From positions 1 to 64,000 of the forward strand of contig JAMXHR010000016.1 in the NCBI GenBank assembly GCA_023955635.1: 64,000 nt of DNA, read 5' to 3'. The translations under genes and the position numbers were made by a program. The stretch comes from Methanosarcina sp. ERenArc_MAG2 (GTDB lineage Archaea > Halobacteriota > Methanosarcinia > Methanosarcinales > Methanosarcinaceae). Below are positions 48,392 through 57,563 of the stretch, piece by piece. The notes under the pieces were generated by a model, which saw only the letters and a list, made by a program, of their open reading frames with translations, was not told where the DNA came from and ran no database searches. How positions within the stretch are numbered: position 1 is the stretch's first letter; every line of letters begins with the position of its first letter.

Positions 48392-49399
48392 ATGGCAACG
48401 ATAATTTATGATAATGAAACTACTTTTGATGCACTTAAGGACAAAACCATCGCAGTAATGGGCTACGGAAGCCAGGGTCACGCTCACGCCCGTAACCTCC
48501 ATGAGTCCGGACTCAATGTTGTTGTGGGACTCAGGAACGGAAGCTCCAGCTGGGCAAAAGCCGAAGGTGACGGCCTGAAAGTTCTGACTGTAGCAGAAGC
48601 TGCAAAAGCTGCAGATATTATCATGATCCTGCTTCCGGACGAAAAGCAGGCCTCGGCGTACTACTCCGAAATCGAGCCCAACCTGAAATCCGGGAATGCC
48701 CTGGTTTTCGCTCACGGCTTCAATATCCATTATAATCAGATAGTGCCCCCTAAAGACGTGGATGTTTTCATGGTCGCGCCCAAAGGCCCGGGACATATCG
48801 TAAGAAGAACTTATACTGAAGGTATCGGAGTGCCGGGTCTGATTGCAGTCTACCAGGACGCGACCGGAAACGCCAGAGAACTTGCCCTTTCTTATGCCAA
48901 AGGTATCGGGGCAACCAGGGCAGGCGTTTACGAGACGACTTTTCGTGAGGAAACCGAAACTGACCTTTTCGGAGAACAGGTTGACCTATGCGGAGGGATA
49001 TCTGCCCTTATTAAGACAGCTTTTGAAGTGCTTGTGGAAGCAGGGTACCAGCCCGAAATGGCCTATTTCGAAACCTGTCACGAAGTCAAGCTTATTGTGG
49101 ATCTTATCTACGAAGGAGGGCTTGAGAGAATGTGGCACTCCGTTTCCAATACCGCAGAATACGGCGGAATGACAGTTGGCCCGAGGATCATTAATGAGGA
49201 ATCCCGCGAAGCCATGTATGAAGCTCTTGAAAGAATTCAGAACGGTGAATTTGCCAAGGAATTCGTCCTCGAAGGCATGGTCAACCATCCTGTGCTCAAA
49301 GCAATGGAACGCCAGGAAAAAGAACACCCGCTTGAGATCGTCGGAAAAGAAATCCGGGCAAACATCCCCTGGCTCAACAAAAAGATTGATGACGACTGA
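48392..49399 (+). CDS. ilvC: Ketol-acid reductoisomerase
   Basis: Class I (short) enzyme that isomerises and reduces acetolactate with NADPH and Mg. [13 protein letters not shown] is the dinucleotide-binding loop. The knotted C-terminal domain has the metal-binding ETDLFGEQ segment and [13 protein letters not shown]. Length 335 is normal. It completes the ilv set. CAGGAGA lies upstream of the ATG. Confidence 0.97.
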   Translation: MATIIYDNETTFDALKDKTIAVMGYGSQGHAHARNLHESGLNVVVGLRNGSSSWAKAEGDGLKVLTVAEAAKAADIIMILLPDEKQASAYYSEIEPNLKSGNALVFAHGFNIHYNQIVPPKDVDVFMVAPKGPGHIVRRTYTEGIGVPGLIAVYQDATGNARELALSYAKGIGATRAGVYETTFREETETDLFGEQVDLCGGISALIKTAFEVLVEAGYQPEMAYFETCHEVKLIVDLIYEGGLERMWHSVSNTAEYGGMTVGPRIINEESREAMYEALERIQNGEFAKEFVLEGMVNHPVLKAMERQEKEHPLEIVGKEIRANIPWLNKKIDDD

Positions 49400-49475
49400 T
49401 TTTGCTGTGATTGACAGCCTGTGAACAAAAAGTTCATAAATCTAGAAATATAAAAATCAATCCGGAGGGAAAATA

Positions 49476-50017
49476 ATGCCAGTAACAGGAGAAACCAAAA
49501 TCATTGACACAATCCTTAACAGGAGGAGTGTCCGGGAGTTTACGGACAAGCCTGTCAGCAAGGAAGATATTAACATAATCCTGAACGCAGGACACTGGGC
49601 TCCTTCCGGGTTGAACAACCAGCCCTGGCGCTTCATTGTGATCCGAAACAGGGAAACCATCCAGAAACTCTCGGAATGCACTCACTATTCCGGGATCGTA
49701 GCAGCGGCTCCCCTGCTTATTGCCACTTTTCTGGACAATGAAACTTCTTACCACAGGACAAAAGATATCGAGGCAATAGGGGCTGCAATCCAGAACATGC
49801 TCCTTACCTGCTGTGAACTGGGCCTTGGCGGAGTCTGGCTTGGAGAAATCCTGAATCAAAAGAGAAAGTTAATTCCATTCTGGAATGTCCTTCAAATCTG
49901 GAGCTAATGTGCGCTCTCGCAATCGGAGAACCGGTCCCAAAGGAGAGAACTTCAACACGTAAGGTTCTTTCTGAAATAGTATTTGATGAAAAATACGGCC
50001 AAAAATGGGAAGAATAA
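49476..50017 (+). CDS. Nitroreductase family FMN protein, frameshifted
   Basis: A small nitroreductase fold protein. RRSVREFTDKPV and APSGLNNQPWRF are the FMN-binding start motifs, and LGGVWLGEI the conserved late motif. The frame breaks at a four-A run (49858-49861) after LNQK; one added A gives KVNSILECPSNLELMCALAIG and ends at 50017, a 180-residue protein. The natural substrate is unknown. It lies close behind ilvC (76 bp), with its own CCGGAGG site. Confidence 0.85.
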
Positions 50018-50233
50018 ACTGTATTATACTTTACTATAAAAGGCTGGAATTCATTATGTAAAAATCGGAATTCCAGATTAGTTTTCCCGAAGGTTCATTT
50101 TTGACCCATTCTTTATAAAAATATTTATAATTTATTAAGGATTAAATTTATAAGCTATTTAGCACTATTACCAGCCAGTTAACTGATTACAGCTTTATCT
50201 GCCAGTTAGCCGATAATGACTTTTTCACAATGA

Positions 50234-50305
50234 AGGTCTGTGGTGTAGAGGATATCACTGGAGCCTCCGGAGCTCCGAACTTGGGTTCGATTCCCAGCAG
50301 ACCTG
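50234..50305 (+). tRNA. tRNA-Arg (anticodon CCG)
   Basis: A complete cloverleaf can be drawn. The acceptor stem AGGTCTG pairs perfectly with CAGACCT; T8 is in place; the D-arm contains the GG pair; the anticodon stem GGAGC/GCTCC encloses loop CTCCGGA with anticodon CCG; the T-arm has TTGGG-TTCGATT-CCCAG. The discriminator base is G. CCA is not encoded. Confidence 0.93.
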
Positions 50306-50334
50306 TTACTCAAAACGTTTTGAAGGTTTACATA

Positions 50335-50520
50335 ATGGTTCATGGATTACATCGGCGCTTTCTGCGTGCTGGGAGAAGAAGGCTATCTTTAGTTCATCTA
50401 ATCTTTATAGCAATAATCCTGTACTTTTTGTTGCGGATTATTCTTTTGCCGCTTTTGTGGACTTTTCTTTTTATCCTTGTTTTAATTATACTTTTGAAAA
50501 TAGTGGTGGAAAACTTATAA
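50335..50520 (+). CDS. Small single-segment membrane protein
   Basis: A 61-residue protein that starts MVHGLHRRFLRAGRRR and continues into one long hydrophobic stretch of about 40 residues rich in Leu, Ile and Phe, which could form one or two membrane helices. The basic start favours a cytoplasmic N-terminus. GAAGGT lies before the ATG. It follows the tRNA by 29 bp. Function unknown. Confidence 0.55.
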   Translation: MVHGLHRRFLRAGRRRLSLVHLIFIAIILYFLLRIILLPLLWTFLFILVLIILLKIVVENL

Positions 50521-50679
50521 TATACTTTTGATGCATTTCAGATATTTCTGAGCTCCTGGATGTTGGAACGTTTTATCTAATGATAAGTAAATTAGTAACT
50601 ATACACTGAATAGTTACTATTATTTTTCTTAGTTGTATGATGAACGAAAGTCAAAATATCCAAATTGGAAAGATCATCA

Positions 50680-50940
50680 TTAATAGACTTCGTCATGATG
50701 GCCGTAATATTCCAGAATAATAATTTTTTCCTTTTCATCTACAGAAAAAATCAACACAAAATGAGAGTCAATATGAACTCTTTTCCAGTGATTGAGAGGA
50801 GACCTCAAATTTTTATATCTATGTGGGTCCTGAAGAATCTCATTTACCTTACTAAATATAATTTCAATTTGCTTCTTATCCTTTTTTGCCAGCTTCTCAA
50901 CAATTTTTTGAACTTCGGTTTTTACCTGTAGCCGATACAT
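50680..50940 (-). CDS. RelE/ParE-type toxin
   Basis: An 86-residue toxin of the RelE fold: YRLQVKTEVQKIVEKLAKKD at the start, NLRSPLNHWKRVHIDSHFVLIF in the middle with the basic residues, and IIILEYYGHHDEVY at the end. Such toxins are mostly ribosome-dependent mRNA interferases. It starts 6 bp after the antitoxin stop, the usual order (antitoxin first). Confidence 0.85.
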   Translation of the reverse strand: MYRLQVKTEVQKIVEKLAKKDKKQIEIIFSKVNEILQDPHRYKNLRSPLNHWKRVHIDSHFVLIFSVDEKEKIIILEYYGHHDEVY

Positions 50941-50946
50941 GTCAGA

Positions 50947-51186
50947 TCAACAATTAAGCATTTTTTTCCAGTTATCAATTGTTCCGACATCTATAGGTTC
51001 CTGTTTCATGATTTCCTGGGCTTTTTCAATAAATTCAGGCCTAAGCTCAGGTTCCATGAGCTCTTTTTCATATTCAGCAGCCATCTGCATGATAGCAGCA
51101 CTTTTATCTTTTAAGCCGTATTTGGCTTTTATGATATTGAGAACCCTATTTGTTTTTTCATCAATTTGAATAACTGCTTGAACCAT
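50947..51186 (-). CDS. DUF2683-like antitoxin
   Basis: A 79-residue protein: VQAVIQIDEKTNRVLNIIKA is a ribbon-helix-helix-like N-terminus and the acidic helical tail (MEPELRPEFIEKAQEIM) would bind the toxin. It pairs with the RelE-type gene behind it and resembles the archaeal DUF2683 antitoxins. I chose the ATG at 51186, which has GAGGT before it, over an upstream one at 51231. Confidence 0.8.
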   Translation of the reverse strand: MVQAVIQIDEKTNRVLNIIKAKYGLKDKSAAIMQMAAEYEKELMEPELRPEFIEKAQEIMKQEPIDVGTIDNWKKMLNC

Positions 51187-51251
51187 AATGTATACCTCAT
51201 ATATACATGGAATAATTTCATATATATACATAATGATGAAGCAATTTTAGA

Positions 51252-51400
51252 GGTTCCGTTGCAAAAATAATTTTACTGCGTTTTTAGGCTATAAATATTG
51301 CTTTTTGTATCATTATTGATCTGTTTATGGCATATAAATATCCTATTTATGATGTTTTTCACTGTTTTTGTAAAATGCTCTGATTTTTTGCAACGGAACC
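51252..51400. mobile_element. 149-bp MITE with perfect 16-bp terminal inverted repeats
   Basis: GGTTCCGTTGCAAAAA at the left end and its exact complement at the right end (51385-51400) enclose AT-rich DNA with no coding capacity. Inner bases also partly pair (ATTTTAC/GTAAAAT). This is a non-autonomous element, mobilised by a transposase with the same ends elsewhere. A target duplication is not evident. Confidence 0.85.
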
Positions 51401-51420
51401 ATAATATTTATACTCCTAAT

Positions 51421-51732
51421 TTATTTAATCAAATGCAGATGACTGGTCTTATCAGTATCATTAGGGGCTGCACTTGATGCTGCAGCTGTCACTGACAGTA
51501 CAAGCCTCATTTCTAAGCTGTCTATAGATCCCGCAGTAGCGCTTGTCACAAGCTTTTGTACACGTATATGAATTGTCTTGATATGCGGAACATTTAAAAG
51601 CGTATTCACACTTGAGATAAAACATATCCGTCCCCTTTTAAACTTCAGTGTACCCACTTCATTTCCGAGCCTATCCCAAAGCTCAAAATTACTTCTCTGA
51701 TACTCAAATCTTGAAAAAAGAAAACAGCACAA
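51421..51732 (-). pseudogene. Possible relic with signal-peptide-like remnant
   Basis: An open frame whose last 35 residues (LVLSVTAAASSAAPNDTDK) resemble the signal peptide cleavage area of the exported repeat protein at 51945-52340 (MSVTAAAVSAAPDNTY). The N-terminal part has no such relation, and no start signal is visible. Most likely a fragment of a paralogue cut by rearrangement, next to the MITE. Confidence 0.35.
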
Positions 51733-51944
51733 CTGGCTAATGTAAACACTTAAACATCAGCCAGTTAGGATTTATTTTAGTTATATTCAACTTTCAGCTA
51801 TGGTTATACGTTTTTATTTCCAGTACCAATAGGCAGGGATCCAGTATCTGTCATTGCTATACCAAAAAGATTTGTGGTGTTTATCCTTGTTGTGCTTTAC
51901 TTTTTCTTACCATCATAGTTGTCATATATTTCTTACCATCTGCT

Positions 51945-52340
51945 TCAGCGGTAGTGCTTATGATAATTGTTGTCAAAATTCTTATAACCACTGAACCATT
52001 TGTTATAACCGCTGAACCATTTGTTATAACCGCTGAACCATTTCAAATACAGTTGATTCCATCTGTCGTAATCTTTGCCATGTTTCTTATGTTTCCACTC
52101 GTTCTTTTGGCGGTCCCAGTTACTTTTTTGGCTGTTCCAATCATTCTTTTGGCGGTCCCAGTTACTTTTTTGGCGGTCCCAGTTACTTTTTTGGCTGTTC
52201 CAATTGCTTCTGTCGCTAATCTTCTTCCCGTCATCTTTTCTATATGTATTATCCGGAGCTGCACTTACTGCTGCAGCTGTCACTGACATTACAAAACAGA
52301 ATGCCAGCAAAATACCGAGTATTTTTTTCATTTTCAGCAT
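51945..52340 (-). CDS. Exported tryptophan-rich repeat protein
   Basis: A 131-residue protein with a clear signal peptide (KKILGILLAFCFVMSVTAAA, cleavage near SAAP). The mature part holds two 7-residue tandem repeats: about five copies of SNWDRQK-like units, then three of KWFSGYN, and ends in a His/Lys-rich tail. Repeats of this kind suggest a cell-surface or matrix role, possibly carbohydrate or polymer binding by the tryptophans. No family is recognised. GGGG lies 7 nt before the ATG. Confidence 0.7.
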   Translation of the reverse strand: MLKMKKILGILLAFCFVMSVTAAAVSAAPDNTYRKDDGKKISDRSNWNSQKSNWDRQKSNWDRQKNDWNSQKSNWDRQKNEWKHKKHGKDYDRWNQLYLKWFSGYNKWFSGYNKWFSGYKNFDNNYHKHYR

Positions 52341-53057
52341 TTTACTTACCCCAAGATATTTGCTGTTCGGATAGCCTTACTTTATTTTCTTAATTGTCTC
52401 GCTGACCATTCGCAGTTTGACAATCCTAACATGAACCAGTTAAAATATAAACATACTTATATATAATTATATATAAAATAAATCTTATTATTAAAAGGAA
52501 GGTTTTAAACGGTTTAATTTAGAAAATAAAAGTTTTAAAGGCCTTAATTATAAAAAATATTAATCATAAACAGTCAATTACTAAAATAAAGGTTTAGAAA
52601 CTTTTATTTATTTAAGTAATAACTACTATATTAAAGAAGGCAATTGAATAATTGGAGACCTTCTCCAATAATATGCAAAGGATAAAGGCAGAAGGGAAAA
52701 ATGATAAATCGAATAGGGCAAGCAGGTATCGGGTCTCTGGCACACAGAAGTGAATGAAATCACGGGGAGTTGGGCCAAAAAATCCCGCCTGATAAACTAT
52801 TACCTCTGTGAATGCAGTTAATTCATGTGGAAAAACAGGTCCGAAACTGTAAGAGAGCAACAGGTCAGAAGCTGTCAGAGAGCAAGCCAGAGAAAGAGAG
52901 AACACCTCCACGCGGATCTTCATCACAGAAGGTCTCTATGCATCCCGATGAGCCCATACGGGAAAGTTGAGGCAGCAATAATCTTTGCAGCTGTTGTCTT
53001 GAAGCTCGGAAATCGTTCATTTTGTTTTAAACTTCCTGCACAGCTCACGTCTCAGGC
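52341..53057. other. Intergenic region, no gene seen
   Basis: About 720 bp, AT-rich between 52440 and 52660 with repeated TTTAAA-type blocks. A 104-codon frame on the minus strand (52612-52926) has a hydrophobic but patternless sequence and no start signal; I do not call it. Confidence 0.4.
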
Positions 53058-53450
53058 TTACCAGGGTTTGTGCTTCCATTCCCGCAATTCTATGACCAGA
53101 CCATCAGGATCGGTAATCTCGGCGCGGATAGATAGACCCATATCTAACGGCCCCCATGTCACGAAAACACCACGAGTACGCAAGTAGGCGGTCGCAGCTT
53201 CCATAGATTCGACTTCCAAGGCAATTGCGCGGTAGCCCACGGTCACCGAGGCAGGTATCGGTGCGGGATTTTCCGTATGCAGTAATTCAATGACTGTATC
53301 CCCCAACTGCAGGTAGGCTATCTCTTTCAGCTGTCCGGCCTGCAGCGGCATCCGCGACACCAAGCGAAACTCCAGTACATCCTGGTAGAATGCCATCGAT
53401 CTTTCAAAATCACCCGGTAGAATCTCAACATGGTCAATACGTGTAAACAT
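53058..53450 (-). CDS. VOC (glyoxalase/bleomycin-resistance) family protein
   Basis: A 130-residue single VOC domain. TRIDHVEILPGDFERSMAFY carries the first metal histidine, IELLHTEN has a second candidate and VIELREW the last Glu, the pattern of the family. The metal and reaction (glyoxalase, epimerase or dioxygenase) are not set by the sequence. An AGGAGGAA site precedes the ATG. Its GC content is higher than the flanks, which hints at transfer. Confidence 0.8.
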   Translation of the reverse strand: MFTRIDHVEILPGDFERSMAFYQDVLEFRLVSRMPLQAGQLKEIAYLQLGDTVIELLHTENPAPIPASVTVGYRAIALEVESMEAATAYLRTRGVFVTWGPLDMGLSIRAEITDPDGLVIELREWKHKPW

Positions 53451-54217
53451 CGATTATTCCTCCTTGCTTATATACAGGATTTTTTCCATATTGATATCTA
53501 TCTGATAATGTTGGTTTTTGGAAACAGTAGTTCTGGGGAAAACTACTGCATTCTAAGCTTGATAATATCTGTTTTAAAAAAGCTGGTTTTCTGCATTTCT
53601 CCTGGATCAGCGTCTGGATATGGATGTCTGCTTATGCATGTTCTCATTAAGCTTTTCAATTTGCTCATCCTTTTTGTGCAGTTGGTCCTAAAGGGTAGTA
53701 TTATGAAAATAAAAATAAAAGCGAGTTTTCTTAACCTACATTCGGCAGCAAGCACATTCTAATATTTAAATATCCTTAATTGTTATTTTTTGCAGATTCA
53801 CTTGAAAACCAGTATCATACGGACTATATATCTATCATTATTTGTCATTTATCTAATTTATTATCAATATATATTAATTATGTTATGGTTAACATTTCGT
53901 AGTTTTTGATTTAAATTGAATTTCAAAAGTTCTGAAAAAAACGATATCAATAGAATAATTGAATGGATTTTTATGTCGACCTGCCGAAAGCAGGTTATTA
54001 AGCAGGTTTTTACCCGTTTTCCGAGGAAAACAGCAATGTTTTATTATTTTGTTGGTACACTGTTTTTAATAAAACCTGTGCACTTTATGAATTCTGAGCC
54101 CTTATTTCCTCAAAAATTGAAGCTAAAACCGTTAAAATGCATAGGTTTTACAATAAAACCTGTGCATGATAGTTTATATTAAATAATATTAATTATCAGT
54201 CTTTTGAGGAAAGTACT
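53451..54217. other. Gap with gene relic and repeats before the Shedu-like gene
   Basis: No intact gene. On the minus strand about 53607-53700 reads DQLHKKDEQIEKLNENMHKQ, a coiled-coil end typical of small mobile-element or replication proteins, after an in-frame stop, so it is a relic. The right half carries the AACCTGTGCA motifs listed separately. Confidence 0.45.
54138..54166. repeat. Inverted repeat upstream of the Shedu-like gene
   Basis: TGCATAGGTTTTA and TAAAACCTGTGCA form a near-perfect palindrome (12 of 13 pairs) around CAA, 52 bp before the start codon. The same half-site AACCTRTGCA occurs at 54073 and 55307. It looks like an operator or a repeat unit of the defence cassette. Confidence 0.55.
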
Positions 54218-55261
54218 ATGGTTGAATCAAAAAAGGAAATCGGAATTCGTTTAATATGTGATCTAGAGGAAATATTTAAAGAACTTCCCGACAAAGAATT
54301 TGATGATGAAGTGTTTGAGAGGATAGATTCTCTTTTATTGTCAATACTTAATCCTGAGAATGTACATAAGCATTCAAACATACAGGATTTTTTGCTTACA
54401 AATAAAAATAGATCTCAACTTTTAGCATATATTAGGTATGCAATTACACACAATTATAGCTTTATAGGGTATGGTAAAAATGGAAAAAAAGTATTTGTAT
54501 CCCCAAATTACACACAATGGTATGATGATGGTGTAATGTTTCTGGAAGGAGAAGAACTATTTACAGGCTATATTGGATTATATATCAATAGCGAGGTAAG
54601 ATATGCACTTTCTAATCGTGATGCTAGAGATGGTGAAATTTTTACAAGAGATGATCTCAAATTTATCTCTGTCGATGAGGCAGATACCTTATCTAGAGAA
54701 TTAGAAAAGAAACGTATTAAAAACCTATCCAGTTTAGAAATCCCAATCTATGAACTTGAAAAGATGTTAATGGATCATGAGAAAAGCGAATCAAAGTATC
54801 AAGAATGGATTGAAAAATATCCGTGGATACTTGGTTTACAATATAAAACTATACAGCGCCATCCAATATTTGACAATGAGAATATACCTGATTTTAATGG
54901 TATTCGTACTCATGATGATTATAGAGATATTATTGAAATAAAGCAACCGTTTCTAAATTTATTCCGTCAAGATGGTGGTTATACTTCTGAATTTAATGAT
55001 TCTTGGAATCAGGTAGAAAGGTATTTGCTTTATGTAAAAGAAAATAAAGATTATTTAGATAGAAACAAAGGGTTGAAATTTGAAAATCCAACTTGTATAC
55101 TTATTATTGGATATGATTTAAGTTCAAGTCAACGAGAAGCACTTAGAAAAAAGGAAAAGATGAATTCTGCAATAAAGATTTATACATATAATGATTTAAT
55201 TGCTTATGGTAAAAATACGGTAGATATTTTGAAACAAATGAAACTAAATCTTGATGTCTGA
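54218..55261 (+). CDS. sduA: Shedu-type antiviral nuclease (SduA, DUF4263)
   Basis: The last 170 residues are the Shedu C-terminal domain: SKYQEWIEKYPWILG, then IPDFNGIRTHDDYRDIIEIK, giving the PD-(D/E)xK pattern of Asp and Glu-x-Lys, then NQVERYLLYVKENKDYL and the ending CILIIGYDLS. Shedu is a single-gene defence system that nicks or cuts DNA and protects against phage. The N-terminal 180 residues are a variable sensor region of unknown fold. The gene is AT-rich, stands alone and is preceded by TGAGGAAAG. A non-defence DUF4263 protein is possible. Confidence 0.82.
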   Translation: MVESKKEIGIRLICDLEEIFKELPDKEFDDEVFERIDSLLLSILNPENVHKHSNIQDFLLTNKNRSQLLAYIRYAITHNYSFIGYGKNGKKVFVSPNYTQWYDDGVMFLEGEELFTGYIGLYINSEVRYALSNRDARDGEIFTRDDLKFISVDEADTLSRELEKKRIKNLSSLEIPIYELEKMLMDHEKSESKYQEWIEKYPWILGLQYKTIQRHPIFDNENIPDFNGIRTHDDYRDIIEIKQPFLNLFRQDGGYTSEFNDSWNQVERYLLYVKENKDYLDRNKGLKFENPTCILIIGYDLSSSQREALRKKEKMNSAIKIYTYNDLIAYGKNTVDILKQMKLNLDV

Positions 55262-55695
55262 CATTATTTCAGGGTAAAATTAGTTAACATGCGAGTTTAA
55301 ACATAAAACCTATGCATCGTTATCGTGCTTTCCTTTTTCTCTTTTCTCTATACTGCTGTTCTACATTTATCTGGAAAATTTCACTTTTGTGTTTTTGCTT
55401 TCAAGTTCTTTGTTACAATATTCACAGATATATGAACAAAAAGCATAGGTTAACTAAAATATCTTTCTTAATGTTGGTTTGTATTCAGATATTATGATTT
55501 AGAATTTACAGAACTTTCGCGATACTATCAATATTTATCCATTATCTAGACTCCTAAATGCTAGCCAGAACTTTCATGAACAAGCTGATCAATATATTTA
55601 TGATTACTGCAAACGATAAAATACAGTAAACAATTGATCTAAATTAAGTTTACTGAATTCTGCTCATTATAAGAATACATAAGCGGAGATTCAAA
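55262..55695. other. Intergenic region, no gene seen
   Basis: About 430 bp between the Shedu-like gene and the beta-propeller gene. It holds two copies of the AACCTATGCA-type motif (55307-55316 and, inverted, 55443-55451). A 61-codon hydrophobic frame at 55312 has no ribosome site and is not called. Confidence 0.4.
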
Positions 55696-56817
55696 GTGAA
55701 AGTAACTGCATCTGTCAAAACATGCCAAGCGCATATCTCCATAAGAACTTTTGCAATCATGACGCTTGTGCTTTTAGTTCAGGTGAACATCGCAAACGCG
55801 GCACCATTTGCATATGTGGCGAATGCGGATGTCTATATGAAAAGCGGCACCGTCTCTGTAATCGACACAGCTACAAATAAGGTCACAAATACGGTGAACG
55901 TTGGAAGCATACCCTCAGGGGTCACAGTAAAACCGGATAGTAAAAAGGTGTATGTAACAAACTCCAGTGGATTTCCTGACTACAAAGGTACTGTCTCTGT
56001 AATTGATACAACTTCAAACAAAGTTACAGCCACAGTGGATGTAGGAAATAGTCCTTATGGAGTTGCAGTAACACCGGATGGAACTATGGTTTATGTAACG
56101 AATACTGACAGCAATACTACTACGGTAATTGACACCGCCACAGACACAGTTAAAGCCACGTTAAATGTAGGAATTGGTCCTTGGGGAGTTGCGGTCACTC
56201 CGGATGGAACAAAAGTCTATGTTACGAATAGTGGCAGCGATACTACTACGGTAATTGACACAGCTACAAACAAGATTATAAATACTGTGCCTGTAGGAGG
56301 TATGCCATATGGAGTTGCGGTCAACCCGGATGGAACAAAGGTATATGTGGCGAATTCGTACAATAATTCTGTCTCTGTAATTGATACAGTAACAAACAAT
56401 GTTACAGAAACTGTGGATGTAGGAGATAGTCCTGAGGCTATTGCATCTGACCCGAACGGAATAAGGATTTATGTGACAAACTATGGAGACAATTCTGTTT
56501 CTGTAATTTATACAGCCACAAACAAGGTTGTAGCCACTGTGCCTGTGGGATTCCTTCCCAGGGGAGTTGCAGTCAACCCGGATGGAACAAAGGTATATGT
56601 AACAAACGAAGTCAGCGGAACTGTCTCTGTAATTGACACAACCACAAACACTATTACAGACACGATAAAAGTAGGAAATGGTCCTGTAGGCGTTGCCTTT
56701 GGGAATTTTACTAACTCTAATTCAACTGACAAGAGTACAAAAACAATACCTTCCGGATTCAATTTTTTGATTTTTATAGCAATGTTTGTATTATATATCT
56801 GGAAAAAATTAATCTGA
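55696..56817 (+). CDS. Exported seven-bladed YVTN beta-propeller protein
   Basis: A signal peptide (residues about 15-37) is followed by seven repeats of about 42 residues with the pattern SVIDTATNKV..., then GVAVTPDGTKVYVTN, one per blade. After a Thr/Ser-rich linker there is a single C-terminal membrane helix and a Lys-rich end (FVLYIWKKLI), an anchor or sorting-signal layout. In Methanosarcina such proteins are surface proteins thought to mediate adhesion. The start is a GTG with CGGAGA upstream. Confidence 0.88.
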   Translation: MKVTASVKTCQAHISIRTFAIMTLVLLVQVNIANAAPFAYVANADVYMKSGTVSVIDTATNKVTNTVNVGSIPSGVTVKPDSKKVYVTNSSGFPDYKGTVSVIDTTSNKVTATVDVGNSPYGVAVTPDGTMVYVTNTDSNTTTVIDTATDTVKATLNVGIGPWGVAVTPDGTKVYVTNSGSDTTTVIDTATNKIINTVPVGGMPYGVAVNPDGTKVYVANSYNNSVSVIDTVTNNVTETVDVGDSPEAIASDPNGIRIYVTNYGDNSVSVIYTATNKVVATVPVGFLPRGVAVNPDGTKVYVTNEVSGTVSVIDTTTNTITDTIKVGNGPVGVAFGNFTNSNSTDKSTKTIPSGFNFLIFIAMFVLYIWKKLI

Positions 56818-57563
56818 AACAAGCGCTTTTGAGTGAGATTGGTCATATCAGGTCTAGAGTTCATGTCCACAGACCTCGGCAGTGTAATAATTTTTCTGTA
56901 AATTTGCTTTGTAGTTCTCTCATAGGTTCCATGGTAAAACCTATGGATATTCTAAAAGTTTCAGATTCTGGAAAAATCACAAAATACCCTTAGTATGCAA
57001 AATTAACATAACTTTGCTAAAAATCGTAATACAAAAAATATTATTTCTGTTTTATCGTCTGATAATTATAATGAAAATTACCAATTTCAGGCTGATTTTT
57101 CCACAATTGCCTATGTGTTTGTTTTCTCGATTGTTCCAATGTATATAGGAATACACTTGTTTTCACCGATAACCTCCCTATCAAATGCAAAAAAAGTATA
57201 AGAAACAGATAGGCAATGGGAATTTACAGAACTTTTGTTACGCTGTCTATCAACATGCAGATGAAGCTGATATTGTGAAGGGAAGTTACATGCAAGTTTG
57301 GCCCATAAGTTTGAACGTAAAATTTCTACCTGTTTCGGAAATTCCTGCAATTCGGTCTCTTGCAAAACAGTCTTATTACCAAAAAAGCAATGGAGTTATT
57401 CAATGAGGTGCACGATTTTTTAATTGATATATACAAGCTTTATTTTAAAGAGAGGGAGTACCAGGAACACAATCCAAAATATGGAACAGGTCTCGAAAAA
57501 GTTGGACATTATAAGGTTTAATTCTTACTGATAAAATAAAGTGGAAACCAGAATATTCTGGTT
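56818..57563. other. Gap with hairpin and possible gene relic
   Basis: Behind the propeller gene CATAGGTT (56921) and AACCTATG (56938) form an 8-bp inverted repeat, which may be a terminator or another copy of the AACCTRTGCA motif. From 57185 to 57521 a broken plus-strand frame ends in NPKYGTGLEKVGHYKV; it has no start I trust and may be a transposase or other relic. Confidence 0.4.

Noticed and set aside
51954..52374. Plus-strand frames rich in FLAVP repeats opposite the Trp-rich protein
   Set aside because: Antisense shadows of the 7-residue repeats; the minus frame has a proper signal peptide and ribosome site.
52612..52926. 104-codon minus-strand frame
   Set aside because: No start signal, no domain and no neighbour support.
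55312..55497. Hydrophobic 61-codon frame after the Shedu-like gene
   Set aside because: No ribosome site and AT-driven hydrophobic composition.
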